64,000 bases of DNA from Rhodocyclaceae bacterium (GTDB taxonomy: Bacteria; Pseudomonadota; Gammaproteobacteria; Burkholderiales; Rhodocyclaceae): the NCBI GenBank assembly GCA_030824275.1, contig JAVBXY010000021.1, forward strand, positions 25,719 to 89,718. The letters are read 5' to 3'. Position 1 is the first letter of the stretch; every line of letters begins with the position of its first letter. Below the pieces are notes generated by a model that had not been told where the DNA came from, made no database searches, and saw nothing but the letters and a program-made list of their open reading frames with translations. A program made the translations under genes and the position numbers. This document shows, in pieces, positions 10,109-19,158 of this stretch.

Positions 10109-10633
10109 ATGGGCAATACCGTCAGCCGCCGCTTCGTATTCGTGAAAATGAAACGCAAGCCGCCCGCGCGCAAGCCACCCCCGCCGATACGCGACGATGA
10201 TGAACTCGTCGGCGAGGCGGCAAGGCCCATGCGCCCCTTTGTCCCGCCCAAGCTGATTGAAATCAAGCGCAAATCCCCTTGGCCCTTGGCTGCTGCAGCC
10301 ACCGGCGGCCTACTTGCGGTGGCCGGGCTCATCGCCCTGCTGGCCAACCTGGGCGGTCGACCGATGGTTGCCGACGACACTCCGGTAAAGAACACCCGCA
10401 ACTACGGCTCCATGCCGACCAATCCTGCCTACGCTCGCTCGGCCTCGGGCGGCGGCTATCCTGGCAGCAGTGGCGCCGGCGGAACGCCCAACCGGGCCGC
10501 CGCGACAGCGCAGGGATTTCTCGCCGCACCCTTCCCCAAGCGCAAACCGACAAGTTGCGCGGTTCAGATAGACGGCAGCAAGGAGTCCCTCCGCAACTTC
10601 AACAAGTGCCTGGAAGAAGCGAACGAAAAGTAA
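10109..10633 (+). CDS. Unknown single-pass membrane protein under c-di-GMP riboswitch
   Basis: A 174-residue protein I do not recognise. The first 57 residues are basic and proline-rich (KMKRKPPARKPPPP) and should be cytoplasmic; residues 58-80 form one membrane helix; the remainder should be periplasmic, starting with a Gly/Ser/Asn-rich linker (residues about 100-135) and ending in a small C-terminal part with two cysteines (SCAV and NKCLEE) that could form a disulfide. AGGAG lies seven bases before the start. The riboswitch implies a role in c-di-GMP-controlled processes such as surface attachment, pili or exopolysaccharide, but the function is open. Confidence 0.75.
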   Translation: MGNTVSRRFVFVKMKRKPPARKPPPPIRDDDELVGEAARPMRPFVPPKLIEIKRKSPWPLAAAATGGLLAVAGLIALLANLGGRPMVADDTPVKNTRNYGSMPTNPAYARSASGGGYPGSSGAGGTPNRAAATAQGFLAAPFPKRKPTSCAVQIDGSKESLRNFNKCLEEANEK

Positions 10634-10664
10634 GCAATCGCAGCAGGGCGAGCGCAGCACGCCA

Positions 10665-10688
10665 AAAAGTCGGTGCTGGCGATACGGC
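10665..10688 (+). repeat. Dispersed 24-bp repeat, intergenic
   Basis: One mismatch (T at position 10). It lies 31 bp after the riboswitch-controlled gene. Confidence 0.88.
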
Positions 10689-10734
10689 AAAAGACCGCAG
10701 ACGCAGCGGAAGGCTATGCTAAAGTAGGAAAAAA

Positions 10735-10830
10735 AGCGGCAGGGGATGACCGGTGCAGGGTCCGACCATCCCCCGAGGCTCAGTCGGTGCAGAACACCGG
10801 CCCATGGCCTCCGAAGACCGTATAAAGGAG
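10735..10830 (+). ncRNA. Candidate structured leader RNA upstream of two-component genes
   Basis: The 265-bp gap 10634-10898 holds a dispersed 24-bp repeat (10665-10688) and then a compact structured stretch. GGGGATG (10742-10748) pairs with CATCCCC (10767-10773). GAGGC (10775-10779) pairs with GCCTC (10807-10811), enclosing CGGTG/CACCG (10785-10789 with 10795-10799). The block CGGTGCAG occurs in both hairpins. It does not match a riboswitch class I know. It may be a leader for the response regulator gene or an independent RNA. Confidence 0.4.
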
Positions 10831-10859
10831 AACAGCGGAACGGACTTTAATTCCAGCCG

Positions 10860-10875
10860 CTTACGCGCAACTTAC
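10860..10875 (-). promoter_or_regulatory. Candidate response-regulator site (GTAAG-N6-GTAAG)
   Basis: On the plus strand CTTAC, six bases, CTTAC; on the minus strand a direct repeat of GTAAG with 11-bp period, the usual layout for OmpR-family regulators. It lies 24 bp before the regulator start and recurs before both DUF4212/symporter pairs. Inference only. Confidence 0.45.
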
Positions 10876-10898
10876 GCTATCTCCTTTGCTCACCCGCC

Positions 10899-11618
10899 AT
10901 GACCGACAACGCCATGAGAATACTGCTTGCAGAAGATGACCGCATCATCTCCCAGGGCTTGATCGCCGCCCTGCGCAAGTCCGGTTACGCTGTAGACCAT
11001 GTAAATAATGGTGCCGATGCCGATACGGCCCTGCTCTCGCAGCAATACGATCTGCTGTTGCTGGATCTCGGCCTGCCCCGCCTGACAGGCCTGGATGTTC
11101 TGAAGCGCCTGCGTGGCCGCAAAAATGCAACGCCAGTGCTGATTCTGACGGCCCAGGACGGCATCGAGGATCGGGTTCGCGGCCTCGATGCCGGCGCGGA
11201 CGACTACCTGACCAAGCCTTTCGCCCTGCCGGAGCTTTTCGCTCGCGTCCGCGCCCTCACTCGTCGCGGCACCGGCAACCCCACGCGCATCGTGGTGGGC
11301 GCCCTGTCCTATGACCAGGCCGAGCGAGTAGCCCGTCTTGCCGGCGAAATCGTCGAACTGTCGGCGCGCGAGTTGGCCCTGCTCGAAATACTTCTGCTCC
11401 GCGCGGGTCGCCTGGTGGCCAAGGAACAATTGGTCGATCACCTGTGCAGTTGGGGTGAGGAAGTCAGCAACAATGCCATCGAAGTTTACGTCCACCGCCT
11501 GCGCAAGAAGCTAGAGCCAGGCGGCACGCGCATCGTGACCGTGCGAGGGCTGGGCTATTGCCTTGAGAAAGCCATCGACGGCAGCGACGGCGCGGACGTG
11601 GTGAATGCCCGTACGTAA
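10899..11618 (+). CDS. Response regulator, OmpR family (TctD-like)
   Basis: 239 residues: a receiver domain (about 6-120) with acidic pocket AEDD, phospho-acceptor aspartate in LLLLDLGLPRL near residue 56 and KPF lysine near 107, then a winged-helix DNA-binding domain (about 130-225) ending in TVRGLGYCLEK. The organisation is like TctD/QseB regulators. An in-frame ATG at 10914 could be the true start. The sensor kinase gene overlaps its 3' end by 14 bp. The genes after the kinase encode a DUF4212/symporter pair, which suggests control of carboxylate uptake. Confidence 0.92.
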   Translation: MTDNAMRILLAEDDRIISQGLIAALRKSGYAVDHVNNGADADTALLSQQYDLLLLDLGLPRLTGLDVLKRLRGRKNATPVLILTAQDGIEDRVRGLDAGADDYLTKPFALPELFARVRALTRRGTGNPTRIVVGALSYDQAERVARLAGEIVELSARELALLEILLLRAGRLVAKEQLVDHLCSWGEEVSNNAIEVYVHRLRKKLEPGGTRIVTVRGLGYCLEKAIDGSDGADVVNART

Positions 11619-13116
11619 GTCTTCGCTGACGGACGATCCGGCCAAGCGGTTTCGCAATCCTTTTTTTCAGGGCGAGTACCCGAACTCCCTGTTCGGCGAA
11701 ATTCTCGACTGGATGCTGGCCCCGCTGCTGTTCCTGTGGCCGATTTCCATCGTCGCCACCAACCATGTCGCCAACTACATCGCCGACCAGCCCTACGATC
11801 AGGCCCTGACCGACAACGTGGCAGCCATCGTCCGCCTGGTTAAGGTTGAAGACAACCGCGTCACCGTCAACCTGCCGCCGTCCGTCCGCGCCCTGCTGCA
11901 CTCCGACGATATCGACATCACGTATTACCAGGTAACCGGACTGAACGGCAGCGTAATTCACGGTGACAGGGAAGTCCCCTGGTCGGTACTGCCGGACGTC
12001 ATCGAACCGGGCAAGGTGCTGTTCCGTAACGACCGCGTCGGCGGCGAAAACATGCGCATCGCTTATGCCTACATTCCCGTGCGCAGCGGCAATGTGCCGG
12101 TGCTGGTGCAGGTGGCTGAAACGCTGCACAAGCGCGAAGCCCTGGCCTCACGCATCATTTCGGGCGTGCTCCTCCCGCAGTTCGCCATCATTCCGCTGGC
12201 GGTCATCCTCGTCTACTTGGGCCTGACACGCGGTATTGCACCCCTGCACCGCTTGCAGGACCGTATCCACCGCCGCCGTCCCAACGATCTCTCACCGATC
12301 CCCCCGCATCGGGTACCGGACGAAGTTCGCCCCTTGGTGGTCGCCTTCAACGAGATGATGGAGCGGCTAGAAGAGAACCTCCAGGCGCAACAGCGCTTCA
12401 TTGCCCAGGCCGCTCACCAGATGCGGACCCCGCTGGCCGGGCTGAAGATGCAGACCGAGATCGCCCTCTCGGAATCCGATCCGGAGCAGATGCGCCGCGC
12501 GCTGGAATTGATCGCCGAGAGCACGGACCGGGCCTCGCACCTGATCAACCAGTTGCTGATGCTGGCACGTACCGAAGCCAGCTATGAAAAACTGCACCGT
12601 GTCGAGCCCTTGGATCTGGACGCGCTCGCCCGCAACGTGACTGAAGAATGGGTTGTTCGCGCGATGGCCAAGCGAATCGACCTCGGCTTCGAGGATTGTG
12701 GCCGCCCCCTGCGTATCGATGGCGTTCCCCTGATGCTGCGGGAATTGCTGTCCAATCTAGTGGACAACGCCATCAAGTACACCGCGCCGGGAGGCCATGT
12801 CACCGTTCGTACTCGCGCCGGTTTGCTGGCGGTCGTCGAAGTGGAGGATGACGGCATCGGCATTCCAGCCGAAGAGCGATCCCATGTCTTCGAGCGCTTC
12901 TACCGGGTGCTGGGGACCGATGCCGAGGGCAGCGGTCTCGGGCTGCCGATTGCCGCCGAAATCGCTGAACTCCATCAGGCCAAGATCGAACTGCTGATCC
13001 CCGCCAACGGCATCGGCTGCCTTTTTCGGGTCAGCTTTCGCCGCCCCGACGAGCTGGAGGCTTTTCAAGCAGGCCCAGGCAGAACGGAACCCGGCAACCT
13101 CCCCATCGGGGCATAA
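11605..13116 (+). CDS. Sensor histidine kinase (TctE-like)
   Basis: 503 residues. One membrane helix near residue 35-55, a periplasmic sensor domain of the 2CSK_N/TctE type (about 56-180), a second membrane helix near 190-210, a HAMP-like linker, then the dimerisation box AAHQMRTPLAG with the phospho-acceptor His271, N box NLVDNAIKYT, and ATP-lid motifs DDGIGIP and GSGLGLPIAAEI. It pairs with the overlapping response regulator. Sensor domains of this type often respond to organic acids, in keeping with the transporter genes that follow. Confidence 0.92.
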   Translation: MPVRKSSLTDDPAKRFRNPFFQGEYPNSLFGEILDWMLAPLLFLWPISIVATNHVANYIADQPYDQALTDNVAAIVRLVKVEDNRVTVNLPPSVRALLHSDDIDITYYQVTGLNGSVIHGDREVPWSVLPDVIEPGKVLFRNDRVGGENMRIAYAYIPVRSGNVPVLVQVAETLHKREALASRIISGVLLPQFAIIPLAVILVYLGLTRGIAPLHRLQDRIHRRRPNDLSPIPPHRVPDEVRPLVVAFNEMMERLEENLQAQQRFIAQAAHQMRTPLAGLKMQTEIALSESDPEQMRRALELIAESTDRASHLINQLLMLARTEASYEKLHRVEPLDLDALARNVTEEWVVRAMAKRIDLGFEDCGRPLRIDGVPLMLRELLSNLVDNAIKYTAPGGHVTVRTRAGLLAVVEVEDDGIGIPAEERSHVFERFYRVLGTDAEGSGLGLPIAAEIAELHQAKIELLIPANGIGCLFRVSFRRPDELEAFQAGPGRTEPGNLPIGA

Positions 13117-13125
13117 GGGCAACTT

Positions 13126-13141
13126 GTAAGCTTCCCGTCAG
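13126..13141 (+). promoter_or_regulatory. Candidate response-regulator site before DUF4212 gene
   Basis: GTAAG, six bases, GTCAG: one mismatch from the GTAAG-N6-GTAAG pattern seen before the regulator gene and before the second transporter pair. The remaining bases of the 13117-13307 gap up to the GGAGGAG ribosome binding site show no further feature. Confidence 0.35.
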
Positions 13142-13307
13142 GATTGATGACCGACAATGCTGGCATCTTGGGGTAATTGGCGCGCACACGCCATTTGCAT
13201 TGCTCCGGGAACACGGTAGGTGCGCAGCACAGGGGAATCCCGGCGCGTACCAACAATGAAGCGGCAGACCTGCTTCGGATTGCCGCGAGACCATTGGAGG
13301 AGACACA

Positions 13308-13571
13308 ATGCAACTCACAGAGAAGCATAAAGAGTACTGGAACATCAATCTGCGGACGACATCCATATTGCTTGCCATATGGTTCGTCGCCACTTTCGTC
13401 GTCGGCTGGTATGCCCGCGAGCTCAACGAAATCATTATTCTCGGACCGCTCGGTTTCTACATGGCGGCACAGGGCTCCTTGATCATTTACGTCTTGATCA
13501 TTTGGTTCTACGCCCGCTATATGAACAACCTGGACAAGGAATTTGGTGTCCACGAAGGGGAGCTCGAATAA
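13308..13571 (+). CDS. DUF4212 domain small membrane subunit of symporter
   Basis: 87 residues with two membrane helices (about 18-38 and 50-72). The start KHKEYWNINLRTTSILLAIW and the GWYARELN and FYMAAQGSL segments are typical of DUF4212 proteins (the sodium/substrate symporter small-subunit family). These are almost always encoded directly before a VC_2705-type sodium:solute symporter, as here: the stop overlaps the next start (TAATG). GGAGGAG precedes the start. It probably forms a complex with the symporter. A paralogue is encoded at 24078-24341. Confidence 0.9.
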   Translation: MQLTEKHKEYWNINLRTTSILLAIWFVATFVVGWYARELNEIIILGPLGFYMAAQGSLIIYVLIIWFYARYMNNLDKEFGVHEGELE

Positions 13572-15691
13572 TGGCCGCCGGACAACAAACCCAAACCCAG
13601 TTTTTCAATAGCCTGAAGCGCTACTACGGCTTCTACACCGGTGGCTTCGTCACCTTCGTCATTATCGTCGGCATCCTTGAGCAGTTGGGTGTTCCGGTGA
13701 AGATCCTCGGCTACATCTTCCTGTTCGCCACCATCATGCTGTATGCCGGCATCGGCTTCATGTCGAAGACGGCGGACGTCGGCGAATACTATGTCGCCGG
13801 GCGACGGGTGCCTGCCCTGTTCAACGGCATGGCCACCGGCGCCGACTGGATGTCAGCCGCGTCCTTCATCGGAATGGCTGGCACCCTGTACCTGTCCGGC
13901 TTCGACGGTCTGGCCTTCGTGCTCGGCTGGACCGGCGGCTACTGTCTGGTGGCACTGCTACTGGCGCCCTATTTGCGCAAGTTCGGGCAGTTCACGATTC
14001 CGGACTTCCTCGGCGCGCGCTTCGGCGGCCATTTGCCGCGCTTCATCGGTGTGATCGCCGCCATCGTCTGCTCCTTCACTTACGTGATCGCGCAGATCTA
14101 CGGCGTCGGCATCATCACCAGCCGCTTCACCGGTCTCGAGTTCCAGGTCGGCGTCTTCGTCGGTCTGGCCGGTATTCTGGTGTGTTCCTTCCTCGGCGGC
14201 ATGAAGGCGGTGACCTGGACCCAAGTGGCCCAGTACATCATCCTGATTGTGGCCTACATGATCCCGGTGGTCTGGTTGTCGGTGAAGCATACCGGCGTAC
14301 CGATTCCGCAGATCTCTGCCTACACCTCGGCACTGCCCAAGGTAACGGCGCTGGAAAAGGAATTCAACGACAAGACCACGCCCAAGGGCGCCAAGGAAGA
14401 GTCGGTGCGTGCAATTTTCCGTGAGAAGGCCTCCGCCGCCGACGCCAAGCTGAAAGGCCTGGAAACCGGTGGTGCCACCTTCCTCGCTGCCGAAAAGGGC
14501 AAGCTGGAAGCCAAGCTCGGCGAACTGAAGGCAGCCAATCCGCCTGCGGATGCCAAGGCCCTCGAAGCCGCCGAGAAGGCGGTCAAGGACTTCCCGGCTG
14601 ATGCGGATGCCGCCAAGAAAGCCTGGACGGCTGAAAAGGCAATTGGTGCTCGCGCTGCGCCGGTCAAGGCCCACGCCGAAGCGTTTGCCGCCAGCGGCAA
14701 GACGCCGGAAGAGACAGAGAAGAAGCGCAACATCGCGAAGAAGAACTTCCTCGCCCTGATTGCCTGTCTGATGATCGGTACTGCCGCGTTGCCGCACATC
14801 CTGATGCGCTACTACACCACGCCATCGGTGCATGAAGCTCGCGTCTCGGTGTTCTGGTCGCTGTTCTTCATCTTCCTGCTCTATTTCACCGCGCCGGTAC
14901 TGGCCATCCTGGCCAAGTACGAGGTGTATAGCAGCTTGGTGGGCTCCAGCTTCGCCTCCTTGCCGGCTTGGGTCAGCAACTGGGCCTCGGTGGACAAGAC
15001 ACTGATGAACATCGCCGACATCAACAAGGACGGCATCGTGCAGCTGGCGGAAATCGTCATCGGCGGCGACCTGATCGTGCTGGCAACCCCGGAAATCGCG
15101 GGCCTGCCCTACGTGATCTCGGGCCTGGTGGCGGCTGGCGGTCTGGCTGCGGCGCTGTCCACTGCCGACGGCCTGCTGCTGACCATCGCCAACGCGATGT
15201 CCCACGACCTGTACTACAAGATGATCGACCCGAACGCCTCGACGGTTCGCCGTCTGGCCGTGTCCAAGGGCCTGTTGCTCGTGGTGGCGCTCTGTGCCGC
15301 CTACGTCACCAGCCTGAAGCCGGGCAACATCCTGTTCCTCGTCGGTGCGGCGTTCTCACTGGCGGCTTCGGGCTTCTTCCCGGCCCTGGTCTGTGGCGTG
15401 TTCTGGAAGCGGGCGAACTATCTGGGTGCCGTTCTCGGTATGTCCCTCGGTCTGGGGGTCTGCGCCTACTACATGTACATGACCTACCCGTTCTTCGGCG
15501 TCAATGCACCGCTGTGGTGGGATATCAACCCGATTGCCGCAGGCACCTTCGGCATTCCCGCCGGTTTCCTCGGTGTGATCATCGGCAGCCTGATTACTCC
15601 GGCACCGAGCAAGGAAATCCAGGATCTGGTGGACAACGTCCGCTACCCGAGCCTCGACGGCACGGTGTCTGCGGGTACCGCCGGTCACTGA
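13571..15691 (+). CDS. Sodium:solute symporter, VC_2705 subfamily (acetate/carboxylate type)
   Basis: A 706-residue SSS-family inner-membrane symporter with about 13 helices. Typical segments are GEYYVAGRRVPALFNGMATG, GADWMSAASFIGMAG and GLVAAGGLAAALSTADGLLL. It likely takes up a short organic acid with sodium. The start at 13571 overlaps the DUF4212 stop. Residues about 255-388 form an unusually long soluble insertion rich in Ala, Lys and Glu (EKGKLEAKLGELKAANPPAD is part of it), predicted helical or coiled coil, between two membrane segments; the second copy at 22-24 kb lacks this long form. Regulated probably by the upstream two-component system. Confidence 0.9.
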   Translation: MAAGQQTQTQFFNSLKRYYGFYTGGFVTFVIIVGILEQLGVPVKILGYIFLFATIMLYAGIGFMSKTADVGEYYVAGRRVPALFNGMATGADWMSAASFIGMAGTLYLSGFDGLAFVLGWTGGYCLVALLLAPYLRKFGQFTIPDFLGARFGGHLPRFIGVIAAIVCSFTYVIAQIYGVGIITSRFTGLEFQVGVFVGLAGILVCSFLGGMKAVTWTQVAQYIILIVAYMIPVVWLSVKHTGVPIPQISAYTSALPKVTALEKEFNDKTTPKGAKEESVRAIFREKASAADAKLKGLETGGATFLAAEKGKLEAKLGELKAANPPADAKALEAAEKAVKDFPADADAAKKAWTAEKAIGARAAPVKAHAEAFAASGKTPEETEKKRNIAKKNFLALIACLMIGTAALPHILMRYYTTPSVHEARVSVFWSLFFIFLLYFTAPVLAILAKYEVYSSLVGSSFASLPAWVSNWASVDKTLMNIADINKDGIVQLAEIVIGGDLIVLATPEIAGLPYVISGLVAAGGLAAALSTADGLLLTIANAMSHDLYYKMIDPNASTVRRLAVSKGLLLVVALCAAYVTSLKPGNILFLVGAAFSLAASGFFPALVCGVFWKRANYLGAVLGMSLGLGVCAYYMYMTYPFFGVNAPLWWDINPIAAGTFGIPAGFLGVIIGSLITPAPSKEIQDLVDNVRYPSLDGTVSAGTAGH

Positions 15692-15730
15692 TAAGTTTTG
15701 GAGGAGGAGAGGGGGATATAACCCCCATTG

Positions 15731-15758
15731 GGCCAGCCCGCGAGGGCTGGCCTTTTTT
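15731..15758 (+). terminator. Intrinsic terminator after symporter
   Basis: GGCCAGCCC (15731-15739), four-base loop, GGGCTGGCC (15744-15752), six T. It ends the regulator-kinase-transporter unit. Confidence 0.92.
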
Positions 15759-15784
15759 ATGCCCGCCCGTGGCGCTGATTAAAC

Positions 15785-15808
15785 GCCGTATGGCCAGCGC
15801 CGACTTTT
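15785..15808 (-). repeat. Dispersed 24-bp repeat, symporter/TPR gap
   Basis: One mismatch (C at position 17). It lies between the symporter terminator and the TPR gene stop. Confidence 0.88.
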
Positions 15809-15840
15809 CGTCGAACGCCGGCGTCGTGCCAGAGAGAAAC

Positions 15841-16431
15841 TCAGAAGGGAAGTTCGGGAATGAGATGCATCAGGTCGGCGCGCTCGGCATCGTGTGCCAA
15901 CTTCTTGGCCCGCTTGGGCTCGAAGTTCACCAGCCGCGCGACCACACGCTTGACATCATCAGGACGATTGGCATGGTGATAAGCCATGCCCAGCTGATAC
16001 CAGCCTTCGCCATTCATCGGCTGCAATTCGGCGGCCTTTTCCAAGGCCTTGGCGGCCTCATCGTGCTGCCCCAGGCGTGCGTAGGCCAGCCCCATGCCGT
16101 ACCAGGCGCGATCCTGGCTGGGCACCAGGCGGGTTGCCTCGGCGAAGGCGGCTATCGCTTCCGTCGGCTTGCCGGCCCGCTCGCGGACAAAGCCGAGATT
16201 GAACCAGTTGGCGCCATCATCGGGCGCCAGTGCCAGTGCCACTTCGAACCACTTTTCCGCCAACGGAAAGTTTTGCTGATTGGCGGCAATCGCCGCCAGA
16301 TGGCGCGCCGACTGCACATCCTGCGGATTGATGCGGAACGCCGCGCTGTACGCCGCGAAGGCCGTCTCTTCACGGCCCAGAAAGTGAAACACCCAGCCAC
16401 GGGCATAATGTCGCCAATGCTCGAAGTCCAT
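15841..16431 (-). CDS. Tetratricopeptide repeat protein
   Basis: 196 residues made of about four TPR units between residues 10 and 160. Examples are WFNLGFVRERAGKPTEAIAA and WYGMGLAYARLGQHDEAAKA, with the usual W-LG-Y-A-P pattern. No signal peptide or membrane segment is seen, so it is probably a cytoplasmic protein-interaction scaffold. Its partner is unknown. It is convergent with the symporter operon and divergent from the small membrane protein gene at 16467. Confidence 0.85.
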   Translation of the reverse strand: MDFEHWRHYARGWVFHFLGREETAFAAYSAAFRINPQDVQSARHLAAIAANQQNFPLAEKWFEVALALAPDDGANWFNLGFVRERAGKPTEAIAAFAEATRLVPSQDRAWYGMGLAYARLGQHDEAAKALEKAAELQPMNGEGWYQLGMAYHHANRPDDVKRVVARLVNFEPKRAKKLAHDAERADLMHLIPELPF

Positions 16432-16466
16432 TACGAACCACCTGAAATTGGAGATCGAAACATACC

Positions 16467-16772
16467 ATGAGCCACCCGGAACTGCTCATCCTCGGCGTAC
16501 TGCGCGCCCTGACCGAAGTCGCCCTGCTGTTCTTGCTCGGGCAGGGCATCCTGGGCCTGCTGGCCGGTGGTCGGCGGCATACCAACACCATCTACCAACT
16601 CTTCGTCCTCGTCACCAGCCCAGTGCTGAAGATCGTGCGCAAAATCTCGCCACCGCAGATCATCGACAAGCACCTGCCCTTCGTCGCATTCTTCATGTTG
16701 TTCTGGTTGTGGATCGGACTGGCCTATCTGAAACGGGCTTACTGCGAAGCCAATATGCTCCAGTGCTTCTGA
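16467..16772 (+). CDS. Small conserved membrane protein of unknown function
   Basis: 101 residues with two hydrophobic helices (about 8-35 and 68-90) and a conserved-looking central loop TNTIYQLFVLVTSPVLKIVR. I do not recognise a characterised family. GGAG lies upstream of the ATG. It is the first gene on the plus strand before the trehalose operon and is separated from it by 115 bp that contain a perfect dispersed repeat. Confidence 0.65.
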   Translation: MSHPELLILGVLRALTEVALLFLLGQGILGLLAGGRRHTNTIYQLFVLVTSPVLKIVRKISPPQIIDKHLPFVAFFMLFWLWIGLAYLKRAYCEANMLQCF

Positions 16773-16794
16773 ACCACCAACTACGGCGCCGATA

Positions 16795-16818
16795 AAAAGT
16801 CGGCGCTGGCGGGACGGC
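16795..16818 (+). repeat. Dispersed 24-bp repeat, before otsA
   Basis: Perfect at all fixed positions, 22 bp after the small membrane protein stop. Confidence 0.9.
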
Positions 16819-16887
16819 GAATGCACATCAGAGGAACCGCCTGGGCCTGTGTGGGTCAGACCTCCTCCAACATTGAAGGACCAACGC

Positions 16888-19149
16888 ATGAGACTCTCCC
16901 TGCGCTTCGTATTGCCCTTGATTCTGGTACTGGCCGGGTTTGCCTGGGCCATCGTGCCCTTGGTGGACCAGTTCACGCTACGCTGGTTCGTTCGCGATAT
17001 GGATATCCGCTCGGCGCTGATCGCCAACACGATTACCGAGTCGCTGCTGGAGCAGGTGGCGGCCGGATCGAAAGTGAAGACGGCCAACTTCTTCGTCAGA
17101 ATCACCCAGGACGAACGCCTCTACGCCATCGGCTACTGCGCCACGCCACAGACGGCGCCACTGGCCTCGAAGCTGCTGCCGGCGGACATACGCTGCGACA
17201 ACCTGGCCCGCTTCGAAACGGCCGGTGACCACTTACTGAAAAGTACCAGTGGTCCTCTGCTTGTTTCCGTCAAGCCGTTGGAAAGTGCCGGTGTGCCGAT
17301 GGGTAAGCTGGTGCTGGTGCACGACATGAGTTTCGTCGAGCGGCGCAGCGAGGAAACGCGGCGCTACGTCTTCTTCTTTTTTGCTGGCCTGGCGGCGGTG
17401 ATTTCGCTGATCACCGTGATCATTGCCCAGCTCTCCTGGCGAGGCTGGGTACAGGGCATGCGTGCCCTGCTGCGCGGCGAAGGTTTATTGCGACAACCCG
17501 AAGCCAATATCGAGCGACCCGAGTTCCAGCCCGAGTTCCGCCCCATTGCCCGTGACCTCCAGCGCCTGATCCGCGAACTGGAATCCGAAGCCCTTTCCCG
17601 CGACGAGGGCCAGACGACGTGGACCGCCGAATCGCTACGCGCCATTCTGCAAGGCGAGTTGCGTGGCGAGGATGTCATTGTCGTTTCCAACCGGGAGCCC
17701 TACATTCATCAGCGCAAGGGCGAGCGTATCGAGGTCCAGCGCCCGGCCAGCGGCCTCGTGACCGCCATGGAACCAATCATGCGCGCCTGCTCGGGGACCT
17801 GGATCGCCCATGGCAGTGGCTCGGCGGATCGTGAGGTGGTGGACAAACACGACCATGTGCAAGTCCCGCCGGAACATCCCGCTTACCAGATTCGCCGCCT
17901 GTGGCTGACGCCGGAAGAAGAGGCCGGCTACTACTTCGGCTTTGCCAACGAAGGTCTCTGGCCGCTGTGCCACATCGCTCATGTGCGCCCCATCTTCCGT
18001 TCCTCGGACTGGGCACAGTACGAGGCCGTCAATCGCAAGTTCGCCCGCGCCGTGGTCGAGGAATCAAAGACCAGGGCTCCCATCGTGCTGGTGCAGGACT
18101 ATCACTTCGCCCTGTTGCCGCGCATGATCCGCGAGTTGCTGCCGGACGCCACCGTCATCACTTTCTGGCACATTCCCTGGCCCAACCCGGAATCCTTCTC
18201 AATCTGCCCCTGGCGCGAGCAGATCGTCAGCGGCCTGCTCGGCAGCAGCATCCTCGGTTTTCACACCCAGTCCCATTGCAACAATTTCGTGGACACCGTG
18301 GATCGCCTGCTCGAAGCACGCGTGGATCGCGAATCCTTCCGCGTCAGTCTCGGTGGTCATACCACGGCCGTGCGCCGCTACCCGATTTCCATCGACTGGC
18401 CGCCGGCACCGGAAATGGTGGGTAAGCCGGTAGCGCAATGCCGCGAGGAAATTCGCCGCGCCAACGGCCTGCCGCAGGAGCATGCCCTCGGTATCGGCGT
18501 GGATCGCCTTGACTACACCAAGGGCATCGTTGAGCGCTTCCGTGCCATCGAACGCCTGCTGGAACTCAAGCCGGAGTGGATCGGTCGCTTCAGCTTCATC
18601 CAGATCGCCGCGCCGACCCGCTCCAGCATCGAGGAATATCAATCCCATGAGGCTCAGGTACGGGCCCTGGCCACGCGCATCAACGAACGCTTCAGTCGTT
18701 CCGGCCGCGCCGGGCCGCCGCCCATCCTGCTCAAGATCGAACACCACGAACCGCAGCAGGTTTACGAGCACTACCGGGCGTCCGAAATCTGTTTCGTCAG
18801 CAGCCTGCATGACGGCATGAACCTGGTGGCGAAGGAGTTCGTCGCCTCCCGCGACGACGAGCGTGGCGTGCTGATCCTCTCCCAGTTCACCGGCGCCGCC
18901 CGCGAGCTGCCCGAGGCCCTGATCGTCAACCCCTACGACGCCGACCAGTGCGCTGCCGCGCTGCACCTGGCGCTCTCCATGCCGGCGCAGGAGCAGCGGG
19001 ATCGCATGCGCCTGATGCGCAGCCTGATCGGTGAATTCAACGTGTACCGCTGGGCCGGGCGCATGCTGCTCGACGCCGCCATCATGCGTCGCCGTGGTCG
19101 TCTGCCGGATGCGACGGCCGTCGCCACGGCAGGGGGCAGCAATGGCTGA
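16888..19149 (+). CDS. otsA: Alpha,alpha-trehalose-phosphate synthase with membrane sensor-like N-terminal domain
   Basis: 753 residues, about 290 longer than a standard OtsA. The N-terminal 250 residues contain a membrane helix (about 7-27), a periplasmic domain, a second helix ([20 protein letters not shown]) and a HAMP-like linker. The GT20 catalytic domain starts near 261 ([10 protein letters not shown]) and has [30 protein letters not shown] and EFVASRDD, so it should make trehalose 6-phosphate from UDP-glucose and glucose 6-phosphate. The ATG at 16888 has GAAGGA before it; a GTG at 16849 would extend it. First gene of otsA-otsB-GH15. The fusion suggests membrane-localised or signal-gated synthesis. 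Confidence 0.9.
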   Translation: MRLSLRFVLPLILVLAGFAWAIVPLVDQFTLRWFVRDMDIRSALIANTITESLLEQVAAGSKVKTANFFVRITQDERLYAIGYCATPQTAPLASKLLPADIRCDNLARFETAGDHLLKSTSGPLLVSVKPLESAGVPMGKLVLVHDMSFVERRSEETRRYVFFFFAGLAAVISLITVIIAQLSWRGWVQGMRALLRGEGLLRQPEANIERPEFQPEFRPIARDLQRLIRELESEALSRDEGQTTWTAESLRAILQGELRGEDVIVVSNREPYIHQRKGERIEVQRPASGLVTAMEPIMRACSGTWIAHGSGSADREVVDKHDHVQVPPEHPAYQIRRLWLTPEEEAGYYFGFANEGLWPLCHIAHVRPIFRSSDWAQYEAVNRKFARAVVEESKTRAPIVLVQDYHFALLPRMIRELLPDATVITFWHIPWPNPESFSICPWREQIVSGLLGSSILGFHTQSHCNNFVDTVDRLLEARVDRESFRVSLGGHTTAVRRYPISIDWPPAPEMVGKPVAQCREEIRRANGLPQEHALGIGVDRLDYTKGIVERFRAIERLLELKPEWIGRFSFIQIAAPTRSSIEEYQSHEAQVRALATRINERFSRSGRAGPPPILLKIEHHEPQQVYEHYRASEICFVSSLHDGMNLVAKEFVASRDDERGVLILSQFTGAARELPEALIVNPYDADQCAAALHLALSMPAQEQRDRMRLMRSLIGEFNVYRWAGRMLLDAAIMRRRGRLPDATAVATAGGSNG

Positions 19150-19158
19150 GCCACGCCC

